NCBI GenBank assembly: GCA_031551355.1
Contig: JAVBNT010000022.1
Coordinates: 1-30,267 of the forward strand
From: JAVBNT01 sp031551355
GTDB lineage: Bacteria; Vulcanimicrobiota; CADAWZ01
DNA: 30,267 nucleotides
Reading direction: 5' to 3'
Each line of letters starts with the position of its first letter. Within the stretch, counting starts at the first letter, position 1. The notes under the pieces are model-generated. The model made no database searches. It saw only the letters and a program-made list of their open reading frames with translations, and was not told where the DNA came from. Below, in pieces: positions 15,410-23,765 of this stretch. A program made the translations under genes and the position numbers.

Positions 15410-16069
15410 TTATGCAGTTTCCTGTGTCTGTTCTTCTTCGGCTTGCTGCTTTTCTCTTTCAGCACCGGCGGCAATCAGGCCAATCATTAGACGTGCATGT
15501 TCAAAGTCGGGATCCAGTTTGTGCGCATTGGAAAAATAAATGCTGGCATCGGAGTAATTTCCCAGATAATAACTGGTTATACCAAGATTATAATGCAAAT
15601 CCGGATTTTTTCCATCGGTTTTGAGAAGCGAAACAAATTCGTTATGTGCCAGTTCGACACTGTCTATTTTTCTTGTCTTTACAAGCGGAACAGCCATTGA
15701 AAAAACTCCTTCAACAGGATCTTTTCCACCCATTGTTTTTACCGGTTGTTTATCTTTCTTCCCAAACAGTTTTTCAAAAAAAGACGGCTTCTTTTCCATA
15801 TACTTACTTCTGGCTCTGTTGTATGGGCGAACCTGATACATTCTTCTGCTGTCATAATATTTTCTTGATTCAGGCTCCTTAAGCTGGTTAAAAGCTTCCA
15901 CTATTTCTCTCATTTTTTCTTCGGCAACTTCTTTGTCGGGAAAAATGTCAGGATGGTATTTTTTTGACAAGGCTCTGTAGCTCTTATGTATCTCATCATA
16001 AGAACTGAGTGGTGTTACTTCTAATGTTACATAGTAGTCTGTTCTTAGGTGGTTGAAACTTATTGACAT
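15410..16069 (-). CDS. J-domain protein with C-terminal TPR-like repeat
   Basis: 219 residues, cytosolic. Residues about 10-75 are a J domain with the HPD tripeptide at 39-41 (YHPDIFPDKE), which stimulates DnaK ATPase. The glycine/phenylalanine region and the zinc-finger/client domains of true DnaJ are absent, so this is a type III (DnaJ-C) co-chaperone. A basic linker (KYMEKKPSFFEKLFGKKDK, about 90-108) leads to a TPR-like helix pair (about 155-195, NPDLHYNLGITSYYLGNY). The tail is glutamate/glutamine-rich. The start follows a strong GGAGG site. It probably targets DnaK to a specific partner, which the sequence does not show. Confidence 0.9.
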   Translation of the reverse strand: MSISFNHLRTDYYVTLEVTPLSSYDEIHKSYRALSKKYHPDIFPDKEVAEEKMREIVEAFNQLKEPESRKYYDSRRMYQVRPYNRARSKYMEKKPSFFEKLFGKKDKQPVKTMGGKDPVEGVFSMAVPLVKTRKIDSVELAHNEFVSLLKTDGKNPDLHYNLGITSYYLGNYSDASIYFSNAHKLDPDFEHARLMIGLIAAGAEREKQQAEEEQTQETA

Positions 16070-16249
16070 TTTATAATTCCTCCGTACAAAAAGAAGGTCT
16101 GAAATCCATAAAAATAATTATGTTTTCAAAAAATCCTTATTTTATGGGCACTAATGACGCTGTGTTATTTCATAACCGGCTTTAAAACTATACCTTTAAA
16201 CTTCAATTGAACTCGAAAAAAACCTTCCTTACAACAATATTTTTACATT

Positions 16250-16279
16250 ATTTTAACAATCCTGCAATAATAAGTCCAA
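16250..16279 (-). promoter_or_regulatory. Possible promoter of the J-domain gene
   Basis: On the minus strand, TTGGAC (16279-16274) is followed 18 bp later by TAAAAT (16255-16250), which is preceded by a TGT extended -10. The spacing is one longer than ideal and the start would give a long leader. Confidence 0.35.
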
Positions 16280-16382
16280 GGGAATACACAGTTTTCAGTT
16301 ATTGAATTACATTATAGATAGTTTAATATAGTTGCTTTTCGGCAATGCCCATATCCGACGGACCGGAATAATCAAAAACAAA

Positions 16383-16411
16383 TTGACTTTTTTATCGGTA
16401 ATCTCTATAAT
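16383..16411 (+). promoter_or_regulatory. Sigma70-type promoter of the C11 peptidase gene
   Basis: TTGACT (16383-16388) and TATAAT (16406-16411) are spaced by exactly 17 bp. Transcription would begin near 16418, leaving an 89-nt leader before the ATG at 16507. Confidence 0.8.
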
Positions 16412-16506
16412 AGTAATTAAGTTTTGAGTATGTCTCCAATTGATGTCTTATGGGATTTACAGCATTTATTCCCACACTGTATGCGATAACTACGGAGGAA
16501 TTATAA

Positions 16507-17853
16507 ATGGACAGCATCAGAAATTTTCAGCCAGCAATTCAATCAGCATCAACAAATGAAGGCAAAGCACTGCCGGAAAGAAAAGAAACTCCGCCGCAGT
16601 CTTCATTAAAAGATCAGGTAAACATCGGCGGCAATGATCCTGTTATGCCGGATCCGATAAAGCCTCATAAGAAATGGCTTTTTGTCAATTATGTCGCAGC
16701 GGATTGTAATTTAACCGATTTTCAGCTTAAAAATATCGACCAGCAGGAACTGGTGGGTTCCGATGCTACGACCCATCTGGTTGCATATGTTGATGTCGGC
16801 GAGCAGAAAAATATTATGGGAGACTGGAAGCATTGCCGCTCACTCTACATAAACAAGGATGACAAGCTGGGTGAATTAAACTCCGAGCTAATAGAAGATT
16901 TCGGCAAAACTGATATGTCCGACTACCATACGCTAACCAAATATGTTGTTGATGCGATCGGCAAATTCCCGGCTGATCATGTATGTTTGGTTTTAAATGA
17001 TCACGGCGGCGGTTTTACCGGTGCAATGTCTGATGACGGTTCGGGGAAAAATTCCATATCCATTCCGCAAATGCGCGAAGCTTTGGAAAAAGCTCAGGAG
17101 ATTACCGGCAAAAAGATTGATATACTCGGTTTTGACGCCTGTCTGATGGCTGAGTCGGAAGTAGCGTACGAACTCAGAAACACTGCCGACATAATGATGG
17201 CTTCGGAAGAAACGGAAAACGGCCCCGGCTGGGCATACAACACCATCCTCGGCGGCAGCAATATGGCGGAAGCGATCAAAACGGTTCAGGAATCGGCACT
17301 TTACAAGATAAATGTTGAGCCTAAGGATTTTGCCAAAATCGTTATGGATGTCAACCAGCAGAATAACCATGATATTCCGACATTTTCAACCGTTGACCTT
17401 TCAGAAATGGAAGACCTTAAAACATCCCTGAATGACTTTGCCAAAACAGTCAGAAATTCGGATGACAAAGATTCCGTTAAGCAGGCTATCAGAGATGCGG
17501 AAAGTATGGGAGGTGGATGGGCCCCCTATAATGATTTGAGGGATATAGGTCATCTTGCCGATAACATTATTGCCAATTCCAAGGATGTAAAACTGCAGGA
17601 AGCGGCCAAAGATGTAAAGGAAAGATTATCAGAGGCGGTTCTATTTAATCAGGTAAATCCCCAGGAACATCCGAAGTCACAGGGATTGACGATCTTTGCT
17701 CCCACCGATAAATCTTCACTCAGCACGCAGTATACGGATTTACAGTTTGCCAAAGACACTGAGTGGGATGAAATGCTTACAGAACTGGGTATCGGCGGTT
17801 CAAAAATGGAAGAGATTCCCGAGTTTTGGACTGACGGAACGAAGAGAAGATAA
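16507..17853 (+). CDS. Clostripain-like (C11 family) cysteine peptidase without a signal peptide
   Basis: 448 residues. The C11 catalytic dyad is clear: H166 in LNDHGGG and C212 in LGFDACLMA, on a caspase-like fold. C11 enzymes cut after arginine or lysine and often self-process. Most known members are exported, but this one begins with about 55 polar residues and no hydrophobic signal. That segment contains DQVNIGG (36-42), similar to DSVSIS in the protein at 6151-7203, and may be a sorting tag or a removable propeptide. The start follows GGAGG. It has its own promoter and terminator. The fold after residue 280 is typical (GGWAPYNDLRDIGHLAD). The cleavage specificity is not certain. Confidence 0.93.
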   Translation: MDSIRNFQPAIQSASTNEGKALPERKETPPQSSLKDQVNIGGNDPVMPDPIKPHKKWLFVNYVAADCNLTDFQLKNIDQQELVGSDATTHLVAYVDVGEQKNIMGDWKHCRSLYINKDDKLGELNSELIEDFGKTDMSDYHTLTKYVVDAIGKFPADHVCLVLNDHGGGFTGAMSDDGSGKNSISIPQMREALEKAQEITGKKIDILGFDACLMAESEVAYELRNTADIMMASEETENGPGWAYNTILGGSNMAEAIKTVQESALYKINVEPKDFAKIVMDVNQQNNHDIPTFSTVDLSEMEDLKTSLNDFAKTVRNSDDKDSVKQAIRDAESMGGGWAPYNDLRDIGHLADNIIANSKDVKLQEAAKDVKERLSEAVLFNQVNPQEHPKSQGLTIFAPTDKSSLSTQYTDLQFAKDTEWDEMLTELGIGGSKMEEIPEFWTDGTKRR

Positions 17854-17875
17854 AATGTATTGAAATTATATTTGC

Positions 17876-17911
17876 AGGAGGCTGTCTCAAAAGGGGGTAG
17901 CTTCCTTTTTA
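17876..17911 (+). terminator. Intrinsic terminator of the C11 peptidase gene
   Basis: An 8-bp stem (AGGAGGCT/AGCTTCCT, one G-T pair) with a 15-base loop ends in a T-run, 22 nt after the stop codon. Confidence 0.75.
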
Positions 17912-17960
17912 TATATTAACTGTTTTTACCGAATATTATTCGTAAAAGGAACAAAGTTTT

Positions 17961-18917
17961 ATGGCAGGAACTTTTCTCGGCTCAAGTTTCGAAGAAGATC
18001 TAAAAATATTCTTAAAATACAAAAAGGGATTGGCTTCTTCAAAGGAATTAGTTAATTTTTCCAATATTTTCCGGCACCAACTACAGGACAGTGCCGAATT
18101 CAGCTTTACCGATCCGCTTTCACACCATCTTGAGCTTACCGTCTCCGGTAATGGTGAGCCATTTCATTATGCCCTTACCCGTTTTATGGAAGAATCAGGA
18201 ATAGAGACATCTGCTATTGACTGGTATAAAGAAATAAACTACTTATTCCCCGGCTCGGGAACTCTCGCCAAGGCAGCTTTTTTGCCGGACCGCATGGATT
18301 CCCTGAGTATATACTATCAATCCCCGCTGTCGCCCGATACATTCCTCAGAATAGTAAAATCCAGAAAAAACATCCCTGCTCCGGATACAGGCAAATTTTT
18401 TGAGTGTATGAAAATATTTGACAGGAAAATAATATTTATCGGCCTTGATTTGACAAAAAAATCACCTCCGTCAATATCCCCGTTCCTGCTGGTACCGCCT
18501 TCCCTGGAGGGACTTTCCCAAAAAATATTTTCCGCAGTAGAAAAAATTACGGAAACAGAGTATAATAATATAGGGGAGTGGAATAGTTTACTGCTACATA
18601 CTCATGATATCTTTGTAAGTTTTGCGGTTGGTGAAGTTTTACAAAAGAGAATAAAATTCGATTATGAAAATATACCTCTAACCGATGCTTTCAGGATTAT
18701 CAAACACAATAAGGCTGAACTCGGCCGTTTTAAAAGCCTTGTTCAGCTGTCATCAGAGCTCAATGTAAGAAATTTATTTTATCTTGGGCTTAAGTTTAAA
18801 CCTGAGCTTGAATTCAAATATTACATAAAAAGATTTTATTTTGCCAAAGAAGACAAAATTGAACTGGTTGCCAGGTTTTTAGAAAACTCTGCCGTAAGGT
18901 TTCCCAACACTCAATAA
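17961..18917 (+). CDS. Unrecognised protein with resemblance to ABBA-type prenyltransferases
   Basis: 318 residues, no signal or membrane segment. No standard motif is certain. By eye it parallels the NphB/CloQ aromatic prenyltransferase family (PTase_Orf2, an alpha-beta-beta-alpha barrel) at several ordered places. HHLELTVSGNGEPF (55-68) resembles the ELDFSISVP...GDPY region. LAKAAFL (K104) resembles KKTYAFF. SLSIYYQSPLSPDTFLRIV (114-132) resembles QVNLYFSELSAQT. NLFYLGLKFKPELEFKYY (271-288, K286) resembles the last strand pair. The Mg2+-binding aspartate of NphB is replaced by threonine, as might occur in a metal-independent or inactive member. It precedes the pilin genes by 18 nt and is probably co-transcribed. 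This match needs a profile search, and the function remains open. Confidence 0.35.
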   Translation: MAGTFLGSSFEEDLKIFLKYKKGLASSKELVNFSNIFRHQLQDSAEFSFTDPLSHHLELTVSGNGEPFHYALTRFMEESGIETSAIDWYKEINYLFPGSGTLAKAAFLPDRMDSLSIYYQSPLSPDTFLRIVKSRKNIPAPDTGKFFECMKIFDRKIIFIGLDLTKKSPPSISPFLLVPPSLEGLSQKIFSAVEKITETEYNNIGEWNSLLLHTHDIFVSFAVGEVLQKRIKFDYENIPLTDAFRIIKHNKAELGRFKSLVQLSSELNVRNLFYLGLKFKPELEFKYYIKRFYFAKEDKIELVARFLENSAVRFPNTQ

Positions 18918-18935
18918 CTCCGGGGGAATTAGTTA

Positions 18936-19505
18936 ATGAAAAGGAAATGCGGATTTACACTTTTTGAAATGATGGTCTCCATCGGGCTGTTTCTTTTGTG
19001 TATGGCCCTTACTTTTGCGCTTTTTTCGGCAGTAACCAAAAGCTACAAGAATACTCAGGCAAAACTAAGACTGCAGTCTGCTTTGGGCGGTATTCTTAAT
19101 GATATAACCGATAATTTAAAATTCGGCATAGGAACAGTCGATGGCAGCGGGAAAAAATTGACCGTCTTCCGCCACGACTATAAAAGAAGCGATCCCATAC
19201 GGGTGGTTTACGAGTTCACCGGCGAAACATTCAAGCGCACTGAATCACACATGCAGGCAGAAAGCCCTCCTTCAGGAGGGTTTATAGAAAACACGACTGT
19301 TGACTCGTATGTAACCGATTTCAGTGTAACAAAAAATGACTCTCTTTTTATGATTAATTTAAGTGGAACCGATAAATCAACCGGGCAAAAACTTACTATG
19401 GATACGGCTGTATATCCAAGAGAACGCTTTGAGCTTCTTGCGGCAAGATATCTGGGTAAAAAGTCCAATAATTCTTCAGCGGACGCAATAAAAATGCAGC
19501 CTTAA
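18936..19505 (+). CDS. Prepilin-like protein, GspJ/PilW type
   Basis: 189 residues. MKRKCG precedes a type IV prepilin cleavage site (G6/F7). The following helix FTLFEMMVSIGLFLLCMAL has glutamate at mature position 5, as required for pilus or pseudopilus assembly. The long helix continues to about residue 60, then a beta-rich globular domain. The size and helix resemble minor pseudopilins such as GspJ or PilW. It is the second gene of the probable operon starting at 17961, 18 nt after it, with a GGGGGAA ribosome site. It would be cleaved and methylated by a PilD-type peptidase not encoded here. Confidence 0.85.
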   Translation: MKRKCGFTLFEMMVSIGLFLLCMALTFALFSAVTKSYKNTQAKLRLQSALGGILNDITDNLKFGIGTVDGSGKKLTVFRHDYKRSDPIRVVYEFTGETFKRTESHMQAESPPSGGFIENTTVDSYVTDFSVTKNDSLFMINLSGTDKSTGQKLTMDTAVYPRERFELLAARYLGKKSNNSSADAIKMQP

Positions 19506-19524
19506 ATACGGAAGTAATTTTGTT

Positions 19525-20760
19525 ATGAAAAAAATTTTTCAATACACTGCCATTGCTCCAAACCGCAAACATGTCGTCGGAACGGTCTCTTCCGTTTCGG
19601 AATATGAGGCTATTGCCGAACTATCTTCAAAACAAAGATATGATGTTATCAGCATTAATTATATTGGTGATGATACATCGGCGTTTATTGCCGACAAAAA
19701 AGCCCTACAACCTAAAGCCAAAGTCTCTGCCCAGGACGTTTACATTTTCACCAAGGAATTCTCACTGATGGTTGAGGCAGGCATTCCACTTGAGCGCTGT
19801 CTTACCGTATTATCCGATTTTCAGGATAATCTTAATTTTAAACTGATTATCCAGTCAATTCAGGAAGAACTAAGTAAAGGCCACCCGCTTTCCTATGCGT
19901 TCGGCAAGCACCCGGCGGTATTTACACCTGTATATACCGCTCTTTTGAAAATAGGTGAAACGACGGGGAAAATGCCGTATGTTCTTGATGAATTGACTAA
20001 TTATCTGGAACGCGAACTGAATACTATGCGTAAAGTAAAGTCGGCAATGACTTACCCGGTTTTTGTAATGGGCTCCACGATTCTGGTATTGGGACTTATC
20101 ATGGTTTATTATCTTCCGGGGTTTGTGGCTTTTCTTGACGGTATGGATGGCAAAATGCCCATGCCGACAAAAATATTGATTTCCATTACCAATATAATGC
20201 AGAACCCCTTTATCGTTGGCGGGGTGATTATGGGACTGCTGCTTCTATACTATATATATTATAATTTCAGTCATACTATGGTCGGCAAATCACTTATAGA
20301 TACTATAAAATTAAAACTGCCTGTTATCGGAAATTTTTACAAATCTTTATATATGTGGCAGTTTTCGAGATTTTTTTCTCTGATGTACAAAAGCGGTGTT
20401 GATATCAATCAGATTCTGGTATTTACAAAGGATATAATACCGAATACCGCCTATAAAGATACATTTGAAGAATGCAGAATACAGGTTAGTGAAGGTGAAC
20501 CGTTTGATCTTGTTGTCAGAAGCAAACAGTTTATACCGGGAATTTTTTATAGCTTTGTAAGACTTGGAATAGAGACTGATGAATTGGCATATGCGATGGA
20601 AAAGGTATCGGTAATATACGAAGACCAGATAAATTTATTGCTTGAAACAATAATGACCTTAATAGAGCCTGTTTTTATGGTGCTGGTGTCCGTTGTTGTC
20701 GGCTTTGTCGTGATCTCCCTATTCCTGCCGATGTATTCCTTAATATCAAATATGGGGTAA
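19525..20760 (+). CDS. GspF/PilC-family inner-membrane platform protein
   Basis: 411 residues with two T2SF domains (about 70-195 and 275-405). Motifs include FTKEFSLMVEAGIPLERCL, IGETTGKMPYVLDEL and RKVKSAMTYPVFVMG, with the usual three membrane helices (about 170-195, 220-245, 380-405). It sits in the inner membrane, connects to the cytosolic ATPase, and drives pilus or pseudopilus polymerisation. No ATPase, secretin or alignment gene is in the window, so those must be elsewhere. Placement between two minor pilin genes is unusual in order but usual in content. The start has a weak GGAAG site. Confidence 0.95.
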   Translation: MKKIFQYTAIAPNRKHVVGTVSSVSEYEAIAELSSKQRYDVISINYIGDDTSAFIADKKALQPKAKVSAQDVYIFTKEFSLMVEAGIPLERCLTVLSDFQDNLNFKLIIQSIQEELSKGHPLSYAFGKHPAVFTPVYTALLKIGETTGKMPYVLDELTNYLERELNTMRKVKSAMTYPVFVMGSTILVLGLIMVYYLPGFVAFLDGMDGKMPMPTKILISITNIMQNPFIVGGVIMGLLLLYYIYYNFSHTMVGKSLIDTIKLKLPVIGNFYKSLYMWQFSRFFSLMYKSGVDINQILVFTKDIIPNTAYKDTFEECRIQVSEGEPFDLVVRSKQFIPGIFYSFVRLGIETDELAYAMEKVSVIYEDQINLLLETIMTLIEPVFMVLVSVVVGFVVISLFLPMYSLISNMG

Positions 20761-20762
20761 GT

Positions 20763-21407
20763 ATGGCGAAAAATATCATTAAAAAGAAAAAATCAGGATT
20801 TAGTATTCTGGAACTTCTTGTTGTTATTACTATATTGGCGATACTTATTGCTATTTTTGTCTTTGGATATAGAAGTTATGAAGTCAATTTCAATATTCAG
20901 CGGGCCGGCGTATTTGTACTCAGAGATTTTAGATATGCCGTAACCAAAGCGATTACGGAGTCCAAGGACTATAAAATAGAGATGAAGCGCGATAGTTATA
21001 AAATTTATAAACTTAGAGAAGAGTTTCCGGATCCGTTAGATCTCAATAAGATAATCTTAAAAGATGTAATGATCAAGGATGTAAAAATGGAGCATATTTT
21101 CGGAGATGGTATAGAGTTTGTATTTTCCGACGGCACTGACGATACTCCCCCTGATCCTCCGACAATTACTACACGTGATTATATAATAAACCTGCCGCAG
21201 AATTTAAAGCCGGAAGACTTTTGTCCGTTTACGCTAACCGTCGACTCCTCAACCGAGCCCGTAAGAGATAATAATTACCGTTTTTTGTATATAACCAGCA
21301 AGAGAACCAGTAAGTACATGAGAATAAGTTTTGACGGAAAAATAGGGGGTTTTAAGTTATTTGTCCTGAATTCTAAAAATAGTTCCGTAGAGGAGATTTA
21401 TGATTAA
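20763..21407 (+). CDS. Prepilin-like protein, GspH/GspG type
   Basis: 214 residues. A basic leader MAKNIIKKKKSG precedes cleavage before F13. The mature FSILELLVVITILAILIAI has glutamate at position 5. The C-terminal globular part is longer than in a typical major pilin and shows repeated acidic and lysine patches, which fits a minor pseudopilin of the GspH/FimT kind. It begins 2 nt after the GspF stop, so it is translationally coupled. Its own stop overlaps the next gene by 8 nt. Confidence 0.85.
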   Translation: MAKNIIKKKKSGFSILELLVVITILAILIAIFVFGYRSYEVNFNIQRAGVFVLRDFRYAVTKAITESKDYKIEMKRDSYKIYKLREEFPDPLDLNKIILKDVMIKDVKMEHIFGDGIEFVFSDGTDDTPPDPPTITTRDYIINLPQNLKPEDFCPFTLTVDSSTEPVRDNNYRFLYITSKRTSKYMRISFDGKIGGFKLFVLNSKNSSVEEIYD

Positions 21408-22218
21408 AATATCTCAAAAACATCAAAAAGGCGCCGTCCTGATTACCGCACTGTTTGTAGCAGCCATTGCTTTTATGATTTCAACGGCATTTATTGCCTC
21501 GATTTATAATCAGGCAAAAATTGTTGAAGCGGAAAATGACGCCGTAGTCGCCTCGTATCTGGCGGAATCGGGACTGAACAGGACGATGGTTGAACTCACA
21601 AACCTGCCTTTTCCCAATAATAACCCCTATAGCCAATCACAACAGGCTCTTGTCGAAACGCGGAAAACAAAACCAATTGACGAACAACTTGATCTGCCTT
21701 CTATTGCCCCTTATACACTAGACCAATTTATTGATCTCCCCCCCCCACCAGGCTCTCTAGAAATCCCAGGGAAAATAATAACTTTTGAATGGAAAAATAT
21801 AGATTTAGCACAGGAGAAAAAAGGAAAAATTGAAACAACCATCAAGTCTTATCCGGTAATAACCTGGAAACCGGATAGTGAGCCTTTGAATATGAAACTT
21901 GATTTTACTGCTGAGTCAAGAAGATGGCTGCCGAGTAATGCTCAAAATATTGAAGAACGCGAATTAGTAAGCGGAGGCATTACATATAAAATATATTTGC
22001 CTCTGAGGTTTAAAATAGAGTCTGTGGCAACCGTTTTGGACAGAAACAAAAATATCGTTGCCAGGAAAATTTTAATAACCAATTTTTTAATGGGCAGAGC
22101 GACCCCGGGACAGGAAACACTATCTACCAGAATGTTAATTCAGGGGTATGGAGTCATTGAAGGAGGTAAGGAGATGGACGGTCAGAAATCCGGACTTTGG
22201 GGAGAAAAGTATAAATGA
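21400..22218 (+). CDS. PilX/GspK-like minor pilin-type protein
   Basis: 272 residues. The leader MIKISQKHQKG is followed by AVLITALFVAAIAFMI, with threonine in place of the mature Glu5. Missing Glu5 is a known feature of GspK-type tip pseudopilins. The SYLAESGLNRTMVEL segment after the helix is characteristic of PilX/GspK proteins. A GAGGAG ribosome site lies inside the preceding gene. A run of nine C's (21738-21746) encodes part of a PPPP stretch, a possible slippage or sequencing-error site. It is likely to cap the pseudopilus. Confidence 0.8.
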   Translation: MIKISQKHQKGAVLITALFVAAIAFMISTAFIASIYNQAKIVEAENDAVVASYLAESGLNRTMVELTNLPFPNNNPYSQSQQALVETRKTKPIDEQLDLPSIAPYTLDQFIDLPPPPGSLEIPGKIITFEWKNIDLAQEKKGKIETTIKSYPVITWKPDSEPLNMKLDFTAESRRWLPSNAQNIEERELVSGGITYKIYLPLRFKIESVATVLDRNKNIVARKILITNFLMGRATPGQETLSTRMLIQGYGVIEGGKEMDGQKSGLWGEKYK

Positions 22219-22709
22219 TTAATCATAGAAAAGGCCTTTCATTGATTGAAGTGGTAATGGCAATCGGCATTATACTGATAGTTTTTTTCAGTATCTATGA
22301 GACTTTAATATTGGGATTCAGATATTACGGTTCTGTAAGGACAGGCAAAACCCTGGCCAACCTCGGGCAGATGAAAATGGAGGAAATATTCGCCAATGCC
22401 GCCAAAGGAACTAATATTGTTTCGGAAGAGAAAAATTTTAATGCCCCTTATACGGCTTATAAATATAAACTGGACGTCAATGATATACCAATTAGTGAAA
22501 CAGGCGAAAATAGCCAGAAATATTCGGTGAAAGCCCTGAAACTGACTGTGGAAGGCCCTTTTTCTGGGAACGGCACCACCAAAAGCAGATATTATAACAA
22601 CCTTATTCTCTACGGCACTGCTGTCCCCAAATTAAACGTCACAACTACACAGCATATTGGAGAAAAGGAAGACAGCAGCTTGGGAGTTATGATTAAAAGC
22701 AATATCTAA
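22215..22709 (+). CDS. Prepilin-like protein, PilV/GspI type
   Basis: 164 residues. It starts at ATG in an ATGA overlap with the previous stop. MINHRKG is followed by LSLIEVVMAIGIILIVFF, with glutamate at mature position 5. The LGQMKMEEIF sequence after the helix resembles the LANQKMEE-like segment of GspI/PilV. It is the last gene of the operon and ends 12 nt from the converging minus-strand cysteine-rich gene. Confidence 0.85.
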   Translation: MINHRKGLSLIEVVMAIGIILIVFFSIYETLILGFRYYGSVRTGKTLANLGQMKMEEIFANAAKGTNIVSEEKNFNAPYTAYKYKLDVNDIPISETGENSQKYSVKALKLTVEGPFSGNGTTKSRYYNNLILYGTAVPKLNVTTTQHIGEKEDSSLGVMIKSNI

Positions 22710-22721
22710 ATTGTAAATTGC

Positions 22722-23195
22722 TTAAAAAATAAACCCGGCTCCTGCCGCCGGTAAAAGTTTGCCTTTGATACCGCCGCAGCAGTCGCAATCCGCACAGTTA
22801 CAGTCACAGTAACAAAGCCCACAGTCACCGCAAAAACAATTACAGTAACATATTGAACACTTGCAATCTGTAGGCGCTATATAGCAATTACAGTCACGGC
22901 AATCGTTAGTTGCACACGTTTCGCAGATACAGGGACAGGCACATGCGCAATGGCAAATAATACTGGCAATTAAGCCGGAATCGGCGTTATTGGAAAAATC
23001 AGGTTCATTCAGAGTTTCAAGAAGCTGCATTGCCGCAGGCGAATCCGGTCGCGTCATCGTTTCCTGTATGGTTATACTGCAAACACTGCCTGTTTGATGA
23101 ACATTGTCACACACTGAAGCGGCTGCGGCAGATTCAAAAGGTATAACAACTCCCAAAACCAGGGCAAAACAGTTTAAACGAATCTTATTTTTCAC
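22722..23195 (-). CDS. Exported cysteine-rich protein, second of a tandem pair
   Basis: 157 residues from a GTG start (23195) with an AGAGAG ribosome site. A Sec signal peptide (about 1-26, core CFALVLGVVIPFE) is followed by a polar segment. Then comes a module at 81-140 with 24 cysteines in 60 residues, mostly C-x-C pairs. The last 25 module residues have cysteines at 116, 118, 120, 122, 125, 128, 130, 132, 134, 137, 139 and 140. These are exactly the positions found in the upstream paralogue. Both end CCGG-[IL]-K-[GA]-KLLP. There is no CXXCH haem motif. Metal binding, disulfide-rich coat protein or peptide precursor are all possible. I recognise no named family. Confidence 0.75.
   Translation of the reverse strand: MKNKIRLNCFALVLGVVIPFESAAAASVCDNVHQTGSVCSITIQETMTRPDSPAAMQLLETLNEPDFSNNADSGLIASIICHCACACPCICETCATNDCRDCNCYIAPTDCKCSICYCNCFCGDCGLCYCDCNCADCDCCGGIKGKLLPAAGAGFIF
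22724..22752 (-). terminator. Terminator embedded in the 3' end of the cysteine-rich gene
   Basis: Read on the minus strand, CCGGC...GCCGG (7-base loop) is followed by GTTTATTTTTT, which includes the final codons and stop. It should end the cysteine-rich operon. Plus-strand transcripts from the pilin operon find no T-run here. Confidence 0.65.
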
Positions 23196-23208
23196 AATTT
23201 ATCTCTCT

Positions 23209-23679
23209 TTATATTATTAAAGCCATTTCTTTAGGAAGCAATTTAGCTTTTAAGCCGCCGCAGCAGTCACATGCCCCGCAGTCACAATTACAATAACAAA
23301 GCCCGCAGGCTGTACAATGACAGTTGCAGTAGCATCTCTGACGTGCTCCCTCACCGTCGTCAGGCTGATAATGCTGATCGCTATCCCGATCTTTTTTATC
23401 ACCGCAATCAACGCCGCAGTGAACTTCCCCGCAGGAACAGTGGCAGGAACAGGCGCAGAGAACAGTAGCCAGCAAACTCTCCGCCAAAACAGGATTACAA
23501 ACAAAAACCGGATCCGCGATAGAATCCATAATAATATCGGTGTTCTCACAGTAAGAATAACCGGCAACGATATTTTTAGGTGTAAAGTCGCCTTTTTCAA
23601 TGCTGGCCTGCACTTCCAGCGGCATCATCACCCCAAGTGCAAGCACAAAACATTTCATATGTACAGGCTGTTTCTTCAT
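23209..23679 (-). CDS. Exported cysteine-rich protein, first of a tandem pair
   Basis: 156 residues. The ATG follows GGAG by 7 nt. The signal peptide (about 1-25, core CFVLALGVMMPLE) resembles that of the downstream paralogue. The module at 75-140 has 19 cysteines in two clusters (75-92 and 116-140), separated by a charged D/Q-rich linker (about 93-115). The downstream copy fills that linker with more cysteines. The second cluster has identical cysteine spacing to the paralogue, and the end is also CCGGLKAKLLP. The two genes are 13 nt apart in one operon and clearly duplicated. They converge on the pilin operon. Function unknown. Confidence 0.75.
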   Translation of the reverse strand: MKKQPVHMKCFVLALGVMMPLEVQASIEKGDFTPKNIVAGYSYCENTDIIMDSIADPVFVCNPVLAESLLATVLCACSCHCSCGEVHCGVDCGDKKDRDSDQHYQPDDGEGARQRCYCNCHCTACGLCYCNCDCGACDCCGGLKAKLLPKEMALII

Positions 23680-23717
23680 CTAGCGGCTCCGATATCGTAT
23701 AATTCTTTTACTATTCC

Positions 23718-23746
23718 ATTCTATATATAAAACCACCGGTTGTCAA
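23718..23746 (-). promoter_or_regulatory. Sigma70-type promoter of the cysteine-rich operon
   Basis: On the minus strand, TTGACA (23746-23741) and TAGAAT (23723-23718) are spaced by 17 bp. This would give a leader of about 32 nt before the ATG at 23679. Confidence 0.8.
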
Positions 23747-23765
23747 TCTGCGGAAGATGTTCTAA

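Larger units (their letters stand above)
16070..16506. other. Divergent intergenic region carrying promoters for both flanking genes
   Basis: About 440 AT-rich bases without a gene. The two promoter candidates are listed separately. Leaders of about 175 nt (minus side) and about 90 nt (plus side) would result. No riboswitch-like fold is recognised. Confidence 0.6.

Noticed and set aside
22722..23679. Multihaem cytochromes
   Set aside because: Despite many cysteines there is no CXXCH motif in either protein.
23317..23730. 137-codon plus-strand frame across the cysteine-rich gene
   Set aside because: It lacks a ribosome site and a plausible product. The opposite strand has a promoter, signal peptide and a paralogue.
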